Shown: positions 11,606 to 20,726 of the stretch, in pieces | Layout: every line of letters begins with the position of its first letter | Position numbering within the stretch: the first letter of the stretch is position 1 | NCBI GenBank assembly: GCA_905221605.1 | Contig: CAJNDS010000640.1 | Location: 1 to 36,208, forward strand | Reading direction: 5' to 3' | DNA from: Symbiodinium natans | Taxonomy: Eukaryota; Sar; Dinophyceae; Suessiales; Symbiodiniaceae | DNA length: 36,208 bases | Program-made: the position numbers and the translations under genes | The notes under the pieces: generated by a model | Seen by the model: the letters and a program-made list of their open reading frames with translations, nothing else | Databases searched by the model: none | Told to the model about the DNA's origin: nothing

Positions 11606-14600
11606 CTATTAAAGGGGGGACTGTGGGCGTGCACTTTCTCTGCCTTTTGTCGCTGCTGAAGAACGAAAAAACCCAGTAGCAACAATATTTCTAGACTCTC
11701 CAGTCCCACGGAGAACCAAAAAACTAAAAAAAAACACAATATTTCAGGACTCTCCACCAAAACCGTACGGAAAACGTAGAGTAGCCCAATGCTGGCTTAT
11801 CGGAACCTGTCAGGTGGGTGTCCCAATTGTCCCTATAGCTGTCCTTCATTTCCCGGTGCTCAAATATGCGATTTTAGGATTCGTTGTTCTGACTATACTA
11901 AGAAAAGCTGAAGCAAGGGTAGGTCGTTGGGAGGGGGGACCGACACCGTTCCCACAGGACGATCGCACTTGATGGGTCGTGTCTCTGGTCCTTTGAGTTT
12001 TTGACCTGCTACTTGACCAACAGCCTCATCGAAAGTGAGTTCTCCCTCTTGTCCTCCTAGTTCACGAACTAAGCCAGGTATAGACTCACCTGGATGTCTT
12101 GCCAGAGCCCAAAACACTGGGATACTCACTTGATCTGAAAAGCTATTTCGATGTGATCAAGGCCTGGCATGAAGCGTAGTAGCACTTCATACATAGCATG
12201 TTCTCACATAAATAATGAAAAAGCAATTTCATAATTGAGATGAGAAAGATCACCACCTGAAGATTGAACGACAGTTATCAAGTACGAGAGAGTGAAAAAC
12301 AGAAAACAGTGCACGCCCACAGTCCCCCGGACTATATATATATATATATATGTGTGTGTTTATACTTATGTGGTAGTATATATATATATATCTTTATATA
12401 TGTATATATATATATACTGTATGTATGTATGTATGTATGTATGTATGTATGTATGTATGTATGTATGTATGTATGTATGTATGTATGTATGTATGTATGT
12501 ATATATATATATATATATTTTTCTATATGTGTATACGCACTTTGTTGTATTCTCGTTCAGGCCCGAAACCTTTGCTACGAACCTTGGGGCCGACAGCGTC
12601 AGAAACTGAGGTTTTGATCCCTGGGGCCCTGGCCTCGCAGCGGAACCGCAGCGTTCCTCACGGCACCCAGCTCTTGGCAACCTGCGCACAAGGACGGGAT
12701 GAGTGCCGCTTCAGGTTATGGGAAGTCCCTTATACTAACAGTCCTTAGTAGGGATTATGGTGCCCCCCAATTTTAAAATCCCTTTTTGGGACATTTTTGT
12801 GGTGGGTTCCTGGTTTAGGGCCATGTCGTAGAATGCGGCTTGGCTTGCGGGGTCGGCCTTCTCGACCTTGGGGTTGATGGGAACTGATTTGTGCTTGGGC
12901 CCGCGGCGCTGGAACACCCGTGCTTCTGCTGGTCCATCCTTGGGGCGGTGCCTCAGTTGCGAGTTCAATCTTGATGTGAAATTCCTCCTGGCAGGCTTCT
13001 CAGCTTTGCCGCCCATTGGATTCAACAGCTCTGCCAGCACCAGAGGCCCACTGCTCCGTGGCGCACGCTGCCGAGCTCTGTTGTGTAAGTGTGCGAGCAA
13101 GAGATAGGGGAAGACGGCCTTGAGCGGTAGTTCTTGCATGCGGTGGCTGTTCAGGGGCGTCTGCACTGATCGAAGAATCTGCGGCTTGGCGAAGGTTGTT
13201 TTTTGAGCCAGGTGTCAGATGCGTTCAAATGATTCGCTCCTGGCAGAGCAAAGTTGCTGTTGAGGAGTGCGTGGATGGAACATGGACATCACTGATGCTG
13301 TGCCATGGTTGTGGGATTAACGTGCAGCTGGCTTCGTGTACCTAGGGCTGGTGTTATCGGCATGCCTTGGCATACTGAAGGCACGAAATAGTCCACCTTG
13401 AGCAGCTCAAGGTGGACTGAACTTCCCGGCTGCTGAGGCGCTGCTTCCAGGATTGCCCATCCTGGCCCATGCACCAGCACTTGATCGTCGCAGCTTGGTG
13501 TCCCGTGTTGTAACGTTCTAGCTAATTACCACACGGGAGCTTGCTTTCAGGGGCATGATGTGGCCTCACCTGTCCCGGCCTAGGACAGTGGCGGAGGCTT
13601 GCGTGTGGGCTCCATCTTGCGCCTGGCCTGCGCGCAGCGCGGCCTGTTCGCAACTTGCGGCAGTGCTCCCGAAAAGCAGTAGGTTGCGGGAGTTGCGGGT
13701 AAGCTCTTTGCCGTGGTGGCTGGGGCTTTTCATGAAGTGCATCGTTAAATAGTGCAGGCTGCGCTGTGATCAGCCTTTCTCTATCTGTCCCTCTCTCTCT
13801 CTCTTTCATTCTTTCATTCTTTCATTCTTTCATTCTTTCATTCTTTCATTCTTTCATTCTTTCATTCTTTCATTCTTTCATTCTTTCATTCTTTCATTCT
13901 TTCATTCTTTCATTCTTTCATTCTTTCATTCTTTCATTCTGACCTCTGACCTCAAGCTTGTGGATATGAGTCGCGACCATGCAATGAGTCTTTAAGTGCA
14001 TGCAGCTGCAGCTGCTAGGTTATGATCCAGACGTGACGATACGGTGTGGCACCCTCGGATCTTGGGAGCTGCTGGAAGAGTACGAATTCGATGTGGACAC
14101 CGTAAAGTTCCAAGTGGGCCAAACCGTGGACAAGGAGAGCTTCGCCTCCGTGTGCCCATATTCGACGCTCTCAGCGAAAGAGGACTTGATGAAAATGACC
14201 TTTTGGTCCAAGCTCTCTGATGACGAGCGGGCAATGTTCATGATCCTTGCGCTGGGCTGCTTTGGCTCCCTGACTGGCCTTGCCTGCACCTACTTTCTCT
14301 CGCCGCATGTCTCCAACCAGGAGCAAGCCGAAGAGGAGGACTCGGAAGATGAGATCGAGGAGGCTGAGACCAAGGATGATACCACGGATGCCGAGAATCC
14401 AAGCAATCCAAGCCTGCGCCGCTTCAACTTGCTCACGGGCGAGCTGGAGACCCGCGAGCGAGAGGCTCGCGCAGGCGCCGTATGCTCTTCGCATTCTTTA
14501 GCCATCTTTACCCTCCAGCAATCCATGTGCTGATGGAGTTGCAAAAGCCTGTCTTCATTCACGGGCACCCGGGTTTATCCACACGTTGCCTGCGTAGCCT

Positions 14601-15521
14601 TAAGCTGCGTAAGCATGCGTAAGCTAGTTGGTCTTTCTAATTTATCTATTTGGGTGTACAAGGCAGGTGGGCTAGTCTCCCCTCATCGAAGCTGATCTCA
14701 TCTGCTTTCCTTGTTGCGATGTCTCCCCAGCCATGTCTTGCTCGCCAGGGGCACGCCGGCGGCGGCAGCGCCGCCGGAGGGGTGCGGCCTCGCGCATAGC
14801 TAGAGCAGTGGAGCGACGGGATGCTCGGCTGATGTGGCATTTGTTGAGTCTTGTGTTGGTTGTGAAGGTGTCCGGCACGATGCTTTACTTGGATACTTGC
14901 CAGAGCGTGCCAACTTGCGACAGTAGCTTGAACTGCTTGACCATGACACGCTGATTCTGACCCCTTGTAATCTGAAATCCCATTTGGTTGGAAAGGCCCC
15001 AAGAATAACACCTCTTGTCAACCTTGAAATGAGTCTTCGCATAGAGGCATCCCGTGTTATTCGGGGCTGCGGGGGCGGAGGGGTGGAGGGGGGGCGGGAA
15101 TGCGAAGTCCAAGTGTGATTCTAATTTCCTGGCACACAAGGCAGGGAGGCTGGCAAGCTGGCTTCAAGACCAGACGCCGCCAGCAACATGCTGCAGCAAT
15201 TGCGACCAGTTCGCGACTCACGTTTGCTTCCCCTGCAGTCATCTTTGTCTTTGCCTGGCCTGCGCAGAAGATTTGATACGGAGCACGGGGCGAGGCTTCC
15301 AGGAGGTATTACCGGCAGACAGGTCCGATGCCCCAACAGAGCGGCCATCCTGTCCGCTTTGCGGACAGTTCGTCTTCTGCGTCATCGATGCCAAGCCTGC
15401 AAAGGTTTTCGAGGTGCCTGGACCTTTGGACATGGCAGTTTCGGCTGCGGCCGCGGCTGCATCCTCACTGCGAAGAACAGCAGCTACCGCTGCACGAGGT
15501 GCAGCCTTTCAGAGGATTTAA
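6351..15521 (+). CDS. Sushi/CCP-repeat transmembrane RING E3 ligase-like protein (multi-exon)
   Basis: One + strand gene is inferred from exons whose domains and phases agree. CCP1: 6351-6415 and 6507-6695. CCP2 partial: 7820-7872 and 7942 to about 8051. CCP3: 8765-8819, 9583-9647 and 10857-10916. CCP4 C-half: 13212-13307. Juxtamembrane region, one transmembrane helix and acidic tail: 14019-14474. RING finger to stop: 15145-15521. Sushi domains are extracellular protein- or glycan-binding modules; RING-HC fingers recruit E2 enzymes for ubiquitin transfer. The predicted layout is therefore extracellular CCP repeats, one membrane pass and a cytoplasmic RING. At least two CCP exons (end of CCP2, start of CCP4) and the 5' end with signal peptide are missing. 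The exon-to-exon join across the whole 9 kb is inference. The 14474/15145 and 9647/10857 joins are the best supported. Confidence 0.65.
7820..8051 (+). CDS. partial Sushi/CCP domain 2 (two candidate exons)
   Basis: Exon 7820-7872 (after TTCAG|G) reads [17 protein letters not shown] and resembles the strand before the second CCP cysteine. Exon 7942 to about 8051 (after TGAG|G) reads [15 protein letters not shown], parallel to the VTCAAGYG of domain 1. Phases agree (AA plus G makes Lys). The closing G-x-W...C part was not found before 8765. The 7872 donor (AA|GC) is weak. Confidence 0.4.
8765..10916 (+). CDS. Sushi/CCP domain 3 (three exons)
   Basis: Exon 8765-8819 reads [18 protein letters not shown] and ends G|GT. 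Exon 9583-9647 enters in phase 1 and reads [20 protein letters not shown], ending V|GTGTGC. Exon 10857-10916 follows a pyrimidine-rich TTGCAG|G and reads [20 protein letters not shown]. Joined, these give a complete CCP domain with four cysteines and the canonical G-R-W turn. The phases 1 and 0 match at both junctions. The exit is AG|GC at 10916, or T|GA at 10920, which would allow the usual DCEAY start of the next domain. Confidence 0.8.
9090..9235. repeat. degenerate G-rich telomere-like repeat
   Basis: Runs such as GGGGTTAGGG, GGGTTTAAGGG and GGGGTTGGGGTTAGGG form a decayed TTTAGGG-type array inside an intron of the Sushi-RING gene. Confidence 0.6.
10048..10083 (+). CDS. possible micro-exon
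   Basis: The stretch is bounded by CCCAG|G and a consensus G|GTGAGT donor and reads (G)[11 protein letters not shown] in phase 1-1. Its phase does not fit between the CCP3 exons at 9647 and 10857 (both phase 0), so it would need another exon or alternative splicing. It may be chance. Confidence 0.25.
11083..11112. repeat. (CA)n microsatellite
   Basis: A short run of CA steps with interruptions, inside an intron. Confidence 0.8.
11502..11610. repeat. (ACAGAC)n followed by A-tract and (TA)n
   Basis: About nine ACAGAC units (to about 11553), then CATATATATG, an A-rich stretch and about 17 TA steps. The TA run directly abuts the left arm of the inverted-repeat element. Confidence 0.9.
11615..12328. 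mobile_element. inverted-repeat element or facing pair of tailed retroelement ends
   Basis: The 21 bases at 11615-11635 (starting GGGGGACTGTGGGCGTGC) recur as an exact reverse complement at 12308-12328. Similarity continues inward imperfectly for about 12 more bases (TTYTCTGYYTTT). Each arm is flanked on the outside by a (TA)n tract. One reading is a non-autonomous element of about 714 bp with terminal inverted repeats inserted into TA-rich DNA. The other is two copies of a short retroelement in opposite orientation, each ending in a (TA)n tail. The inside holds a 78-codon minus-strand frame (12129-11893) without recognised domains. Confidence 0.55.
11655..11755. repeat. imperfect tandem duplication, about 54-bp period
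   Basis: Two adjacent copies share AAC(G/C)AAAAAAC, then ACAATATTTC and GACTCTCC, within the left part of the inverted-repeat element. Confidence 0.6.
12331..12522. repeat. compound (TA)n and (ATGT)n microsatellite
   Basis: TA-rich runs from 12331 to about 12418, about 21 perfect ATGT units (about 12419-12502), then TA again. The open frames seen here (Tyr-Val-Cys-Met and Ile-Tyr repeats) are products of the repeat. Confidence 0.95.
12735..13166 (-). CDS. candidate minus-strand frame, unknown protein
   Basis: An open frame of 143 codons with mixed Lys, Arg, Glu and Pro content (for example [16 protein letters not shown] and [18 protein letters not shown]) ends in TAG. An AG acceptor follows a pyrimidine-rich run near 13079 on this strand. 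It is more protein-like than the + frames over it, but lies inside an intron of the Sushi-RING gene. It could be a nested gene fragment, an inserted retrocopy or chance. No family was recognised. Confidence 0.3.
   Translation of the reverse strand: MQTPLNSHRMQELPLKAVFPYLLLAHLHNRARQRAPRSSGPLVLAELLNPMGGKAEKPARRNFTSRLNSQLRHRPKDGPAEARVFQRRGPKHKSVPINPKVEKADPASQAAFYDMALNQEPTTKMSQKGILKLGGTIIPTKDC
13212..13307 (+). CDS. Sushi/CCP domain 4, C-terminal half
   Basis: After AGCCAG|G, entering in phase 1, the frame reads [18 protein letters not shown], then [12 protein letters not shown]: the second Cys, third Cys, G-x-W turn and fourth Cys of a CCP domain. It can exit at CATG|GTTGTG (13307) in phase 1, which fits the next exon at 14019. 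An alternative exit is 13321 (phase 0). The N-terminal half of this domain was not found between 10916 and 13212. Confidence 0.6.
13390..13418. repeat. perfect 13-bp inverted repeat, 3-base loop
   Basis: AGTCCACCTTGAG, then CAG, then its exact reverse complement. It lies in the intron about 80-110 bases after the CCP4 exon. It would form a very stable hairpin in DNA or RNA. Confidence 0.85.
13803..13940. repeat. (CATTCTTT)n octanucleotide array
   Basis: About 17 perfect 8-bp units, preceded by a (CT)n run. The tract ends about 78 bases before the AG acceptor of the transmembrane exon, so it is a long pyrimidine-rich stretch near the 3' end of that intron. Confidence 0.95.
14019..14474 (+). 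CDS. juxtamembrane, transmembrane and acidic exon of the Sushi-RING gene
   Basis: The exon enters in phase 1 after CTAG|G and reads [18 protein letters not shown], which may be a remnant CCP-like strand. About residues 72-94 of the exon (14231-14299; begins [18 protein letters not shown]) form a single hydrophobic helix. After it come [17 protein letters not shown] (14320 onward) and a Pro/Arg stretch ending in [12 protein letters not shown]. It exits at GCAG|GC (14474) in phase 1. The next exon needs exactly one base, so the 670-base GC-AG intron joins it in frame to the RING exon. The acidic side is predicted cytoplasmic. Confidence 0.75.
15145..15521 (+). CDS. C-terminal RING-HC (C3HC4) finger exon
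   Basis: After GGCAG|GG the frame reads [15 protein letters not shown], then [28 protein letters not shown] and later CPLCGQF. The eight ligands are C-x2-C, C-x-H, C-x2-C and C-x2-C in RING-HC order, close to the C-terminal RINGs of MUL1/IAP-type ligases. The loop between the third and fourth ligand pairs is longer than usual (about 33 residues, including EVLPADRSD). After the RING comes an Ala-rich tail ([20 protein letters not shown]) and a TAA stop. This exon ends the gene. Confidence 0.85.
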
Positions 15522-16740
15522 AAAGTAGCGAACTAAATGTTCCTGATTTGAGATTGGTGTTCATCGGATTGCGATTTCGAGGGCTGGCTATGACAGTCGC
15601 AAAATTCAATGAACAGGTGCAGCTGACGTTGCTTCGCGACACGCTGCCGCGGTTTCGCCAACGATGATGGGAAGGAAGGAGCTGACATGGCTAGGTCTAG
15701 CGTTTGGCCGTGTTTAGCCGTCATTGTTTTACAGGAAAGTTTGCCCTTGTCCAGGTCCCGGTCTGACGACGCACGACCTCCGCCTCCACACTGGAACCAG
15801 CAGTAAGTTCAGTAGGTTGGTGGGCTCCTGGAGCCACAACGAACTCTCCAGAACGAGTCTTGCACTTTCAGTTACCTCTAAGAACGCTCTGGGAGCTTTG
15901 CCAATAGCAGGTCGAAATGTTTAAATCCTGCGCAGTGAGGGAAGCCCTGGCATCTGCAAACGCAGCGGCCAATACAGACGGGCCCCTCCGTGCATGTGTA
16001 GTCCAGTTGCAGAAGCTGGTAGACTTGAGTTGCAGTTGACATATTGTCTCCAGATTTCATGCACTGGTTGGTTGTGGGTGCTTGCTCCGGCTTCTTCACG
16101 CAACCTTTGTCCTATATCCACAGAATTCATAGGGCTGAACTACACGTCGCCCTCCGAAGCACGTCAAGGCGTTGCAGCCGCTGACATCGCCACGTCGCAC
16201 GAGACAGCAGACCCAACCTAAAGATGTGCGACTGCAATGCTAAACAGTGATGCAGTCATTTGACTTGTGGTCAATCACTCCTTTTTGTCGGGGTGGGGGG
16301 GGGGGGGGGGGGGGGGGGGGGCAGGGCGGCCCTTAAATTGGACGCGGCACACCCAGGAGCCACATCTCAACATGAGCTGCCGGTGATGCTTGATTGACTG
16401 GCAAGTTGTGGGTGTTGTCACGCAGCTACAAGATTGAAGTGCCAAACCCACAGATCAAACGATATTGCCATGACCTCATGATCCAAAAGTTGCAGCAGTT
16501 GCATGCACAATGTGCCAAACATAGTGCAACCATGGCTTGCTCCAGCCGGTGGACTGCCACCGCTCGCCAGGCCTGGATAAGCAATAAATACGATTGTGAA
16601 CCTAGGTGAACCTGTATTTGGATGCCGAAATGGTGCTAGCCTGCTTGCTGAACATGGTAGGCACAGGTTTACTCCTTTGCACTTGTGCCAGGCATCGCGC
16701 AGAGCGGGCGCGCTCAGCTCCTGGCGGAGACTAGGTGCTG
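15522..16740 (+). other. spacer with possible stray exons
   Basis: Two weak exon candidates are seen. One starts at about 16125 after CCACAG and reads IGLNYTSPSEARQGVAAAD, to a stop at 16221. The other starts at about 16433 after ACGCAG and reads YKIEVPNPQIKRYCHDLMI. Neither joins by phase to the following gene, whose likely trans-splice acceptor (ACTAG|G) is at about 16734. Confidence 0.3.
16295..16321. repeat. 27-base poly-G tract
   Basis: An uninterrupted G run, with GGGG just before it (16290-16293). It has high potential for G-quadruplex formation and for sequencing-length error. Confidence 0.85.
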
Positions 16741-18781
16741 ATGAATCGTATATCCCAGTCTCTTGCGTTTATCGCTTTTGTTGCTTCCGTGCATACACAT
16801 GATGCTGAACACACATCCTGGGCAGAAGACGCAATTGCTGCCTTTATAGACAAGAGCTGCCGACGCGTTGTGGCTTTTGGGAAAGGTGCTGTTCATGCTG
16901 GCGCGAGCTGGTCATGCGTGCCCCTTAATCAACTTGCGCTGGCAATTGCCAGCAGTATCATCCGGCTGTCGGGAGTGCGGCCAGCGCTCTTCAGAACCAA
17001 GGTCCCTACCGGCAGCGGTTCAGGGCTTTTGCAACACCAGGTGCAAACTTCGAGAATCAGCTGATGCCAGAGGACGACTTAGCCGACTTAGCCACAACCA
17101 AGAGCATGGCTTGGCAGGGTAGGGCATGGTCATGATATCAACGGCACCACATCTCGGAAGCATCCTTGCAGGACATTCTGCATTTGCGCGCCCTGTCCAT
17201 GACCATCATGCAGGCGCGTTTAGCATGCAGCAGCGTTTTGCTCTCAACTCTTCGGATTAACATCAATAGGCACAATGCCGGCGAATTCGTGGCAATTGTG
17301 TAGTCAGATGCTTTCAGACAACAGAGAGAATTCGTCCTTCACATGGGGCCTTGCCTGAAGGATCCAATCTGCGAGCTCAAAGCTGAAGAGGCAGCAGTCG
17401 CGATCACTTGATACGGTCATTGTTGACCAAGCATTTTTTTGGGACTTCTGCAGAATTTAGCATGTCCAATGTTGTGTTAGAAGAGGTGGAACGGTACATT
17501 CTTGACCTCCACGATCCCATCGGTGAGCTGCCGCTGTGGCATCCAACAAGGTGCCGAATCTCTGGCTGCCACATGCCATGACACCGCAGCAATTACGATG
17601 TTCAGAGCTCAAAGTAGGCAATGATGGCTTACCTCGTCTGTGTGCAGGGTAGCGGTGCTTCAGCAGTTCACACACCCCATTGATATTAGCTGGACAAAGC
17701 TACTCCTCCTCTGAAGGCTGATGAACCAGATTGGCGATCCATTTCGGGCACGGAAGCTGACGGCGCGCCTTCCGATTCGGAGTTTGCTAGCTGCTGGAGA
17801 GAAATCGAGTGCGATCAGCAAATGCAGCGTTTCAACCGTCCCAATCGTTCGGCAACACATCTCGATCTGGAGGTGGCTCGGTACCACAAGCTGATCCTTG
17901 AGAGACTCGTGCCTTGGCGGTTCTTAAGCGATCTTCCCCAAGCAGTCAGACCAAGCAACCGACGAAACCTACATGCATCTGCGGAATCTGCCGAGGACAA
18001 CGAGCCCCTCCTCGATGCGTTCGGCGTGGACGCGGGTTTCAACATGCAGGCCAGCAATATCCAGCAATCTTGCAATCAGAGGAGTGTGCCAACTTGTCGA
18101 TGGGTGCGCTCAGCAGCTCCGCATCCTTCCACAGTCCTACTTCATGATCCTGCACGCTTGGCTGATTCATCAGCGACTGGTGCTGGAAGGCTCCAAGGCA
18201 CGTCCAGAAGTTTTATTCTCAGGTGCGAAGCAAGTCGAGCCCATCTTTTGTCCGCAGCATTGCAGACAAGTCAGACGCGTCAAGACGGGTTGTGAGCATG
18301 GGAGACTTGTGAACTGCGGATAGCCTGGATAGCCGAGGCATTGGGCAGCTCAAGCAAGTATGAATGGAACACTGCAGGGCCGCCACTGCTAAGCCGCCTC
18401 TAACACTGCTAAGCCCTTGTATCGTCGTGTTTCCCCTTCATCCCTCAAAGCCCTTGTTGACTCCGCCATGGCTGTACTGAGCCACTCGGCAGAACAGCTG
18501 CGCCTGAAGACACGAGGGCTCCAGGACTCTAGGATGGCCGGGCAGGATGAAGATAGAAACCGAGGCCTCCACATTTGTCATTCATGATGGAGGATTTTTG
18601 GCAGTTCGAATTCGGATACCAGCTGGGTTCGGATCTTGTTAGACCGGGCTTTGACACGAGACAGCTGAGGCGTGGCGCGGCGGTCTCCAAGGCGCTGCGA
18701 AACATCGCCACTGCAGAACTGCCTCTTGTTGCGTTGACCGGAGCAAGACGAGTTTTGAGTTTCTTCGCCAAAAAGCCTTAA
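16741..18781 (+). CDS. CBP3/UQCC1-like ubiquinol-cytochrome c chaperone candidate, eight exons
   Basis: Exons 16741-16869, 16953-17118, 17172-17213, 17454-17522, 17700-18049, 18114-18222, 18451-18524 and 18605-18781 total 1116 bases: 371 codons plus TAA, with every junction phase matching. Several boundaries are classic (TTCTGCAG at 17453, GTGAGC at 17523); 18525 would be a GA donor. The start ATG follows an AG and opens a hydrophobic N-terminus (MNRISQSLAFIAFVASVH), so a mitochondrial or secretory signal is possible. The C-terminal part (from about residue 253) reads LRILPQSYFMILHAWLIHQR, then helical segments ending with VSKALRNIATAEL. Order and spacing recall the ubiquinol-cytochrome c chaperone domain (LHVWLLLVRL ... 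ALWRN), which helps cytochrome b assembly in mitochondria. The family name is tentative; the gene structure is better supported. Confidence 0.55.
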
Positions 18782-20230
18782 AGCTAAAGTGCCTTTGTGA
18801 AGGAAGCTCAGCGAGCCAGATGCGCTGGCCTTTCTCTTCGGTGAGCCTGTGCAGCTGGCCCAGGCCTGGCGGAGATTTCGCCTCACAAACAGCGCAAGTC
18901 TCTGACCCGCAGTTACCCCATCGGGCAGGTGAGCTCAAAACAGCTTCCATGCCGCGGACCTCAGGGCACAGGTCGATGCGGCCAGGGGCATCAGGTAAAT
19001 TTGAAATCCTTGTGGCGAGTTGAGTGTTCTTCCGGTCACATCCCGGGTGATGCCGCAGTGATGCCAGTGGACAGTGTGAACATGTGTTCACTGTTTGTCC
19101 CATCCACGGTCAAAGGCGAAGACGACGACCAAAACGAGCAGGCGAGGCGAAGTTCAGTTCTCAGCTCTTCAATTCCAAGCTCAACCTCCTATATTCCTTC
19201 ATGTGAAATATGAGAAACCTAGCAGTAGAGTAGGTAACCTTTAACTTTTTTGGGGTAGTACCGAAGGTCCTTGAATTCCCCCAGGTTACTGGACAACTAA
19301 GGAAATGAGAACAGTAAGGGATTATGTTATATAGATGGTTGCCTAGAAGAGATCGAGCATTGGCCTACATGCCCGGCAACTGTGTACTCAGAGTGACAGT
19401 GAAACGGAACCAAAAGTCAGAAAGCACGAAGTCAGAAATCACAAAGAGCCAGTCCATGGAATAAAACACTTCCAAGCCTCTTTTTGGGGTTTTGGGCTTG
19501 TAATTTAACCTGCGCCCTTCAACTTGTCTGCTTAGTGTTTAGGCTTCCAGTGCTCAGTAAGCCTTTGGGCTCGCTACAGGGCCTCTTCGTCACAGTACCC
19601 CTCTTGGAGCTTAGGGCTTCGAACTCAACCTGTTCCGTTTTTGGGGTTCCACTAGCTGTTGTAGGGTGAAGAGCCAGCTCAACTTCTAAAGTTAAGGGGG
19701 CTCAGGACTTCTAACTCCACCCATTCCCTTCAGGGTTTACGCCATCCAAACCAGTACCTGTTTTGCAAGGTTTAGGGCTTGAAATACTCTTCAACCTATC
19801 TGTTTTTAGGAACTCCAACCTGTTCTAGGGTTAAGGGCTTCTAACTCAACTTTGCTGCTGCATTCGAAAAACTAAACCCCACAAGGGGCAGTGTGACTTA
19901 GCCCTAAACCGATGTATTTTAAAGGTAGGCCTGCCCGAACAGTACTGTACATGTCGAAGGCTTGACAGGTCTACATAGTTTCAAAATTTGGCTGAGCACT
20001 ATGATTTCCCGAAGCTTGCCGGACTCGGCCGGGGTAGTGTGTTTCCGACACAATTTCCCGACTCGACCCTCGCCCGAATTGTGCCTCTGCGCAGCAGGAA
20101 CCCACGTGCCAGGCCTTGCAGAGCACGTGCCTGAGCTCTTGCGCATTTTTTGGCATGTCCTGCTAAGAGTGGCAGACAACTTCACCAGCCAGCATTGGCA
20201 TCTGGCTAGAGGTTGTGGTGGTCCACGTCA
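18782..20230. other. intergenic stretch, partly degenerate telomere-like satellite
   Basis: No convincing exon up to about 20080. A possible short + exon at about 20090-20209 reads GTHVPGLAEHVPELLRIFWH, but only about 20 bases separate it from the next candidate frame, so they cannot both be spliced as seen. Confidence 0.35.
19480..19915. repeat. degenerate TTAGGGCTTC/AACTCAACCTGTTC repeat
   Basis: Recurring blocks of (T)TTAGGGCTT followed by (T/A)AACTCAACCTGTTC occur at about 19480, 19609, 19690, 19770 and 19830, with heavy drift. It looks like a satellite derived from telomere-type units. Confidence 0.5.
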
Positions 20231-20382
20231 GAAGACATGGCATCCCTGAAGATGTCGTTGATTGGCCCCACTCTTCAAGGTCAGAGCTTCATCAATGAGC
20301 TGGATCCTGGACCACTAGATTGGAGATGCGTTGCAGTCGGCCTGGCTCAATTCAGAGAGCGCACACACCGTCGACTGGAGGG
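20231..20382 (+). CDS. candidate exon, unknown protein
   Basis: After CGTCAG the frame reads DMASLKMSLIGPTLQGQSF, then LDWRCVAVGLAQFRERTHRR, with a possible GAGG|GC exit. It may be an upstream exon of the gene at 20727, but no phase-compatible bridge was identified. Confidence 0.35.
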
Positions 20383-20726
20383 CCGCATTGAGCCGTCGGC
20401 ATGTGCGCATGCGGTAGGGCATGCACCATGCGCGGACGGTGCCTGGCAGTCTGACAGTTCAAGGCCTTGATGCCTGCAGCCGCCGCTGCACATGCAGGGC
20501 TGCTAGCAGGCAGGGCTAGGCTTCCGATGCTTGATTGTGTAGTTAAGTGCAGTTCCGCACTTATGCCAGGCGGCACAGCAGCAATAGCATGCGCCAGAAG
20601 CCAAGCTCTGCGCGCACATTGCCAAACCCATGTGGCAAAGTTTCTTAGGAGTCAGGAGTCAGTGGTTCCATCTGCTTCGCGTTTGTGGCCGAGGTTCCAA
20701 TTGCCGTTCCTTTCTCTGTCCCGCAG

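Noticed and set aside
12264-12748. Several frames encoding Tyr-Val-Cys-Met and Ile-Tyr repeats
   Set aside because: They are translations of (ATGT)n and (TA)n microsatellites.
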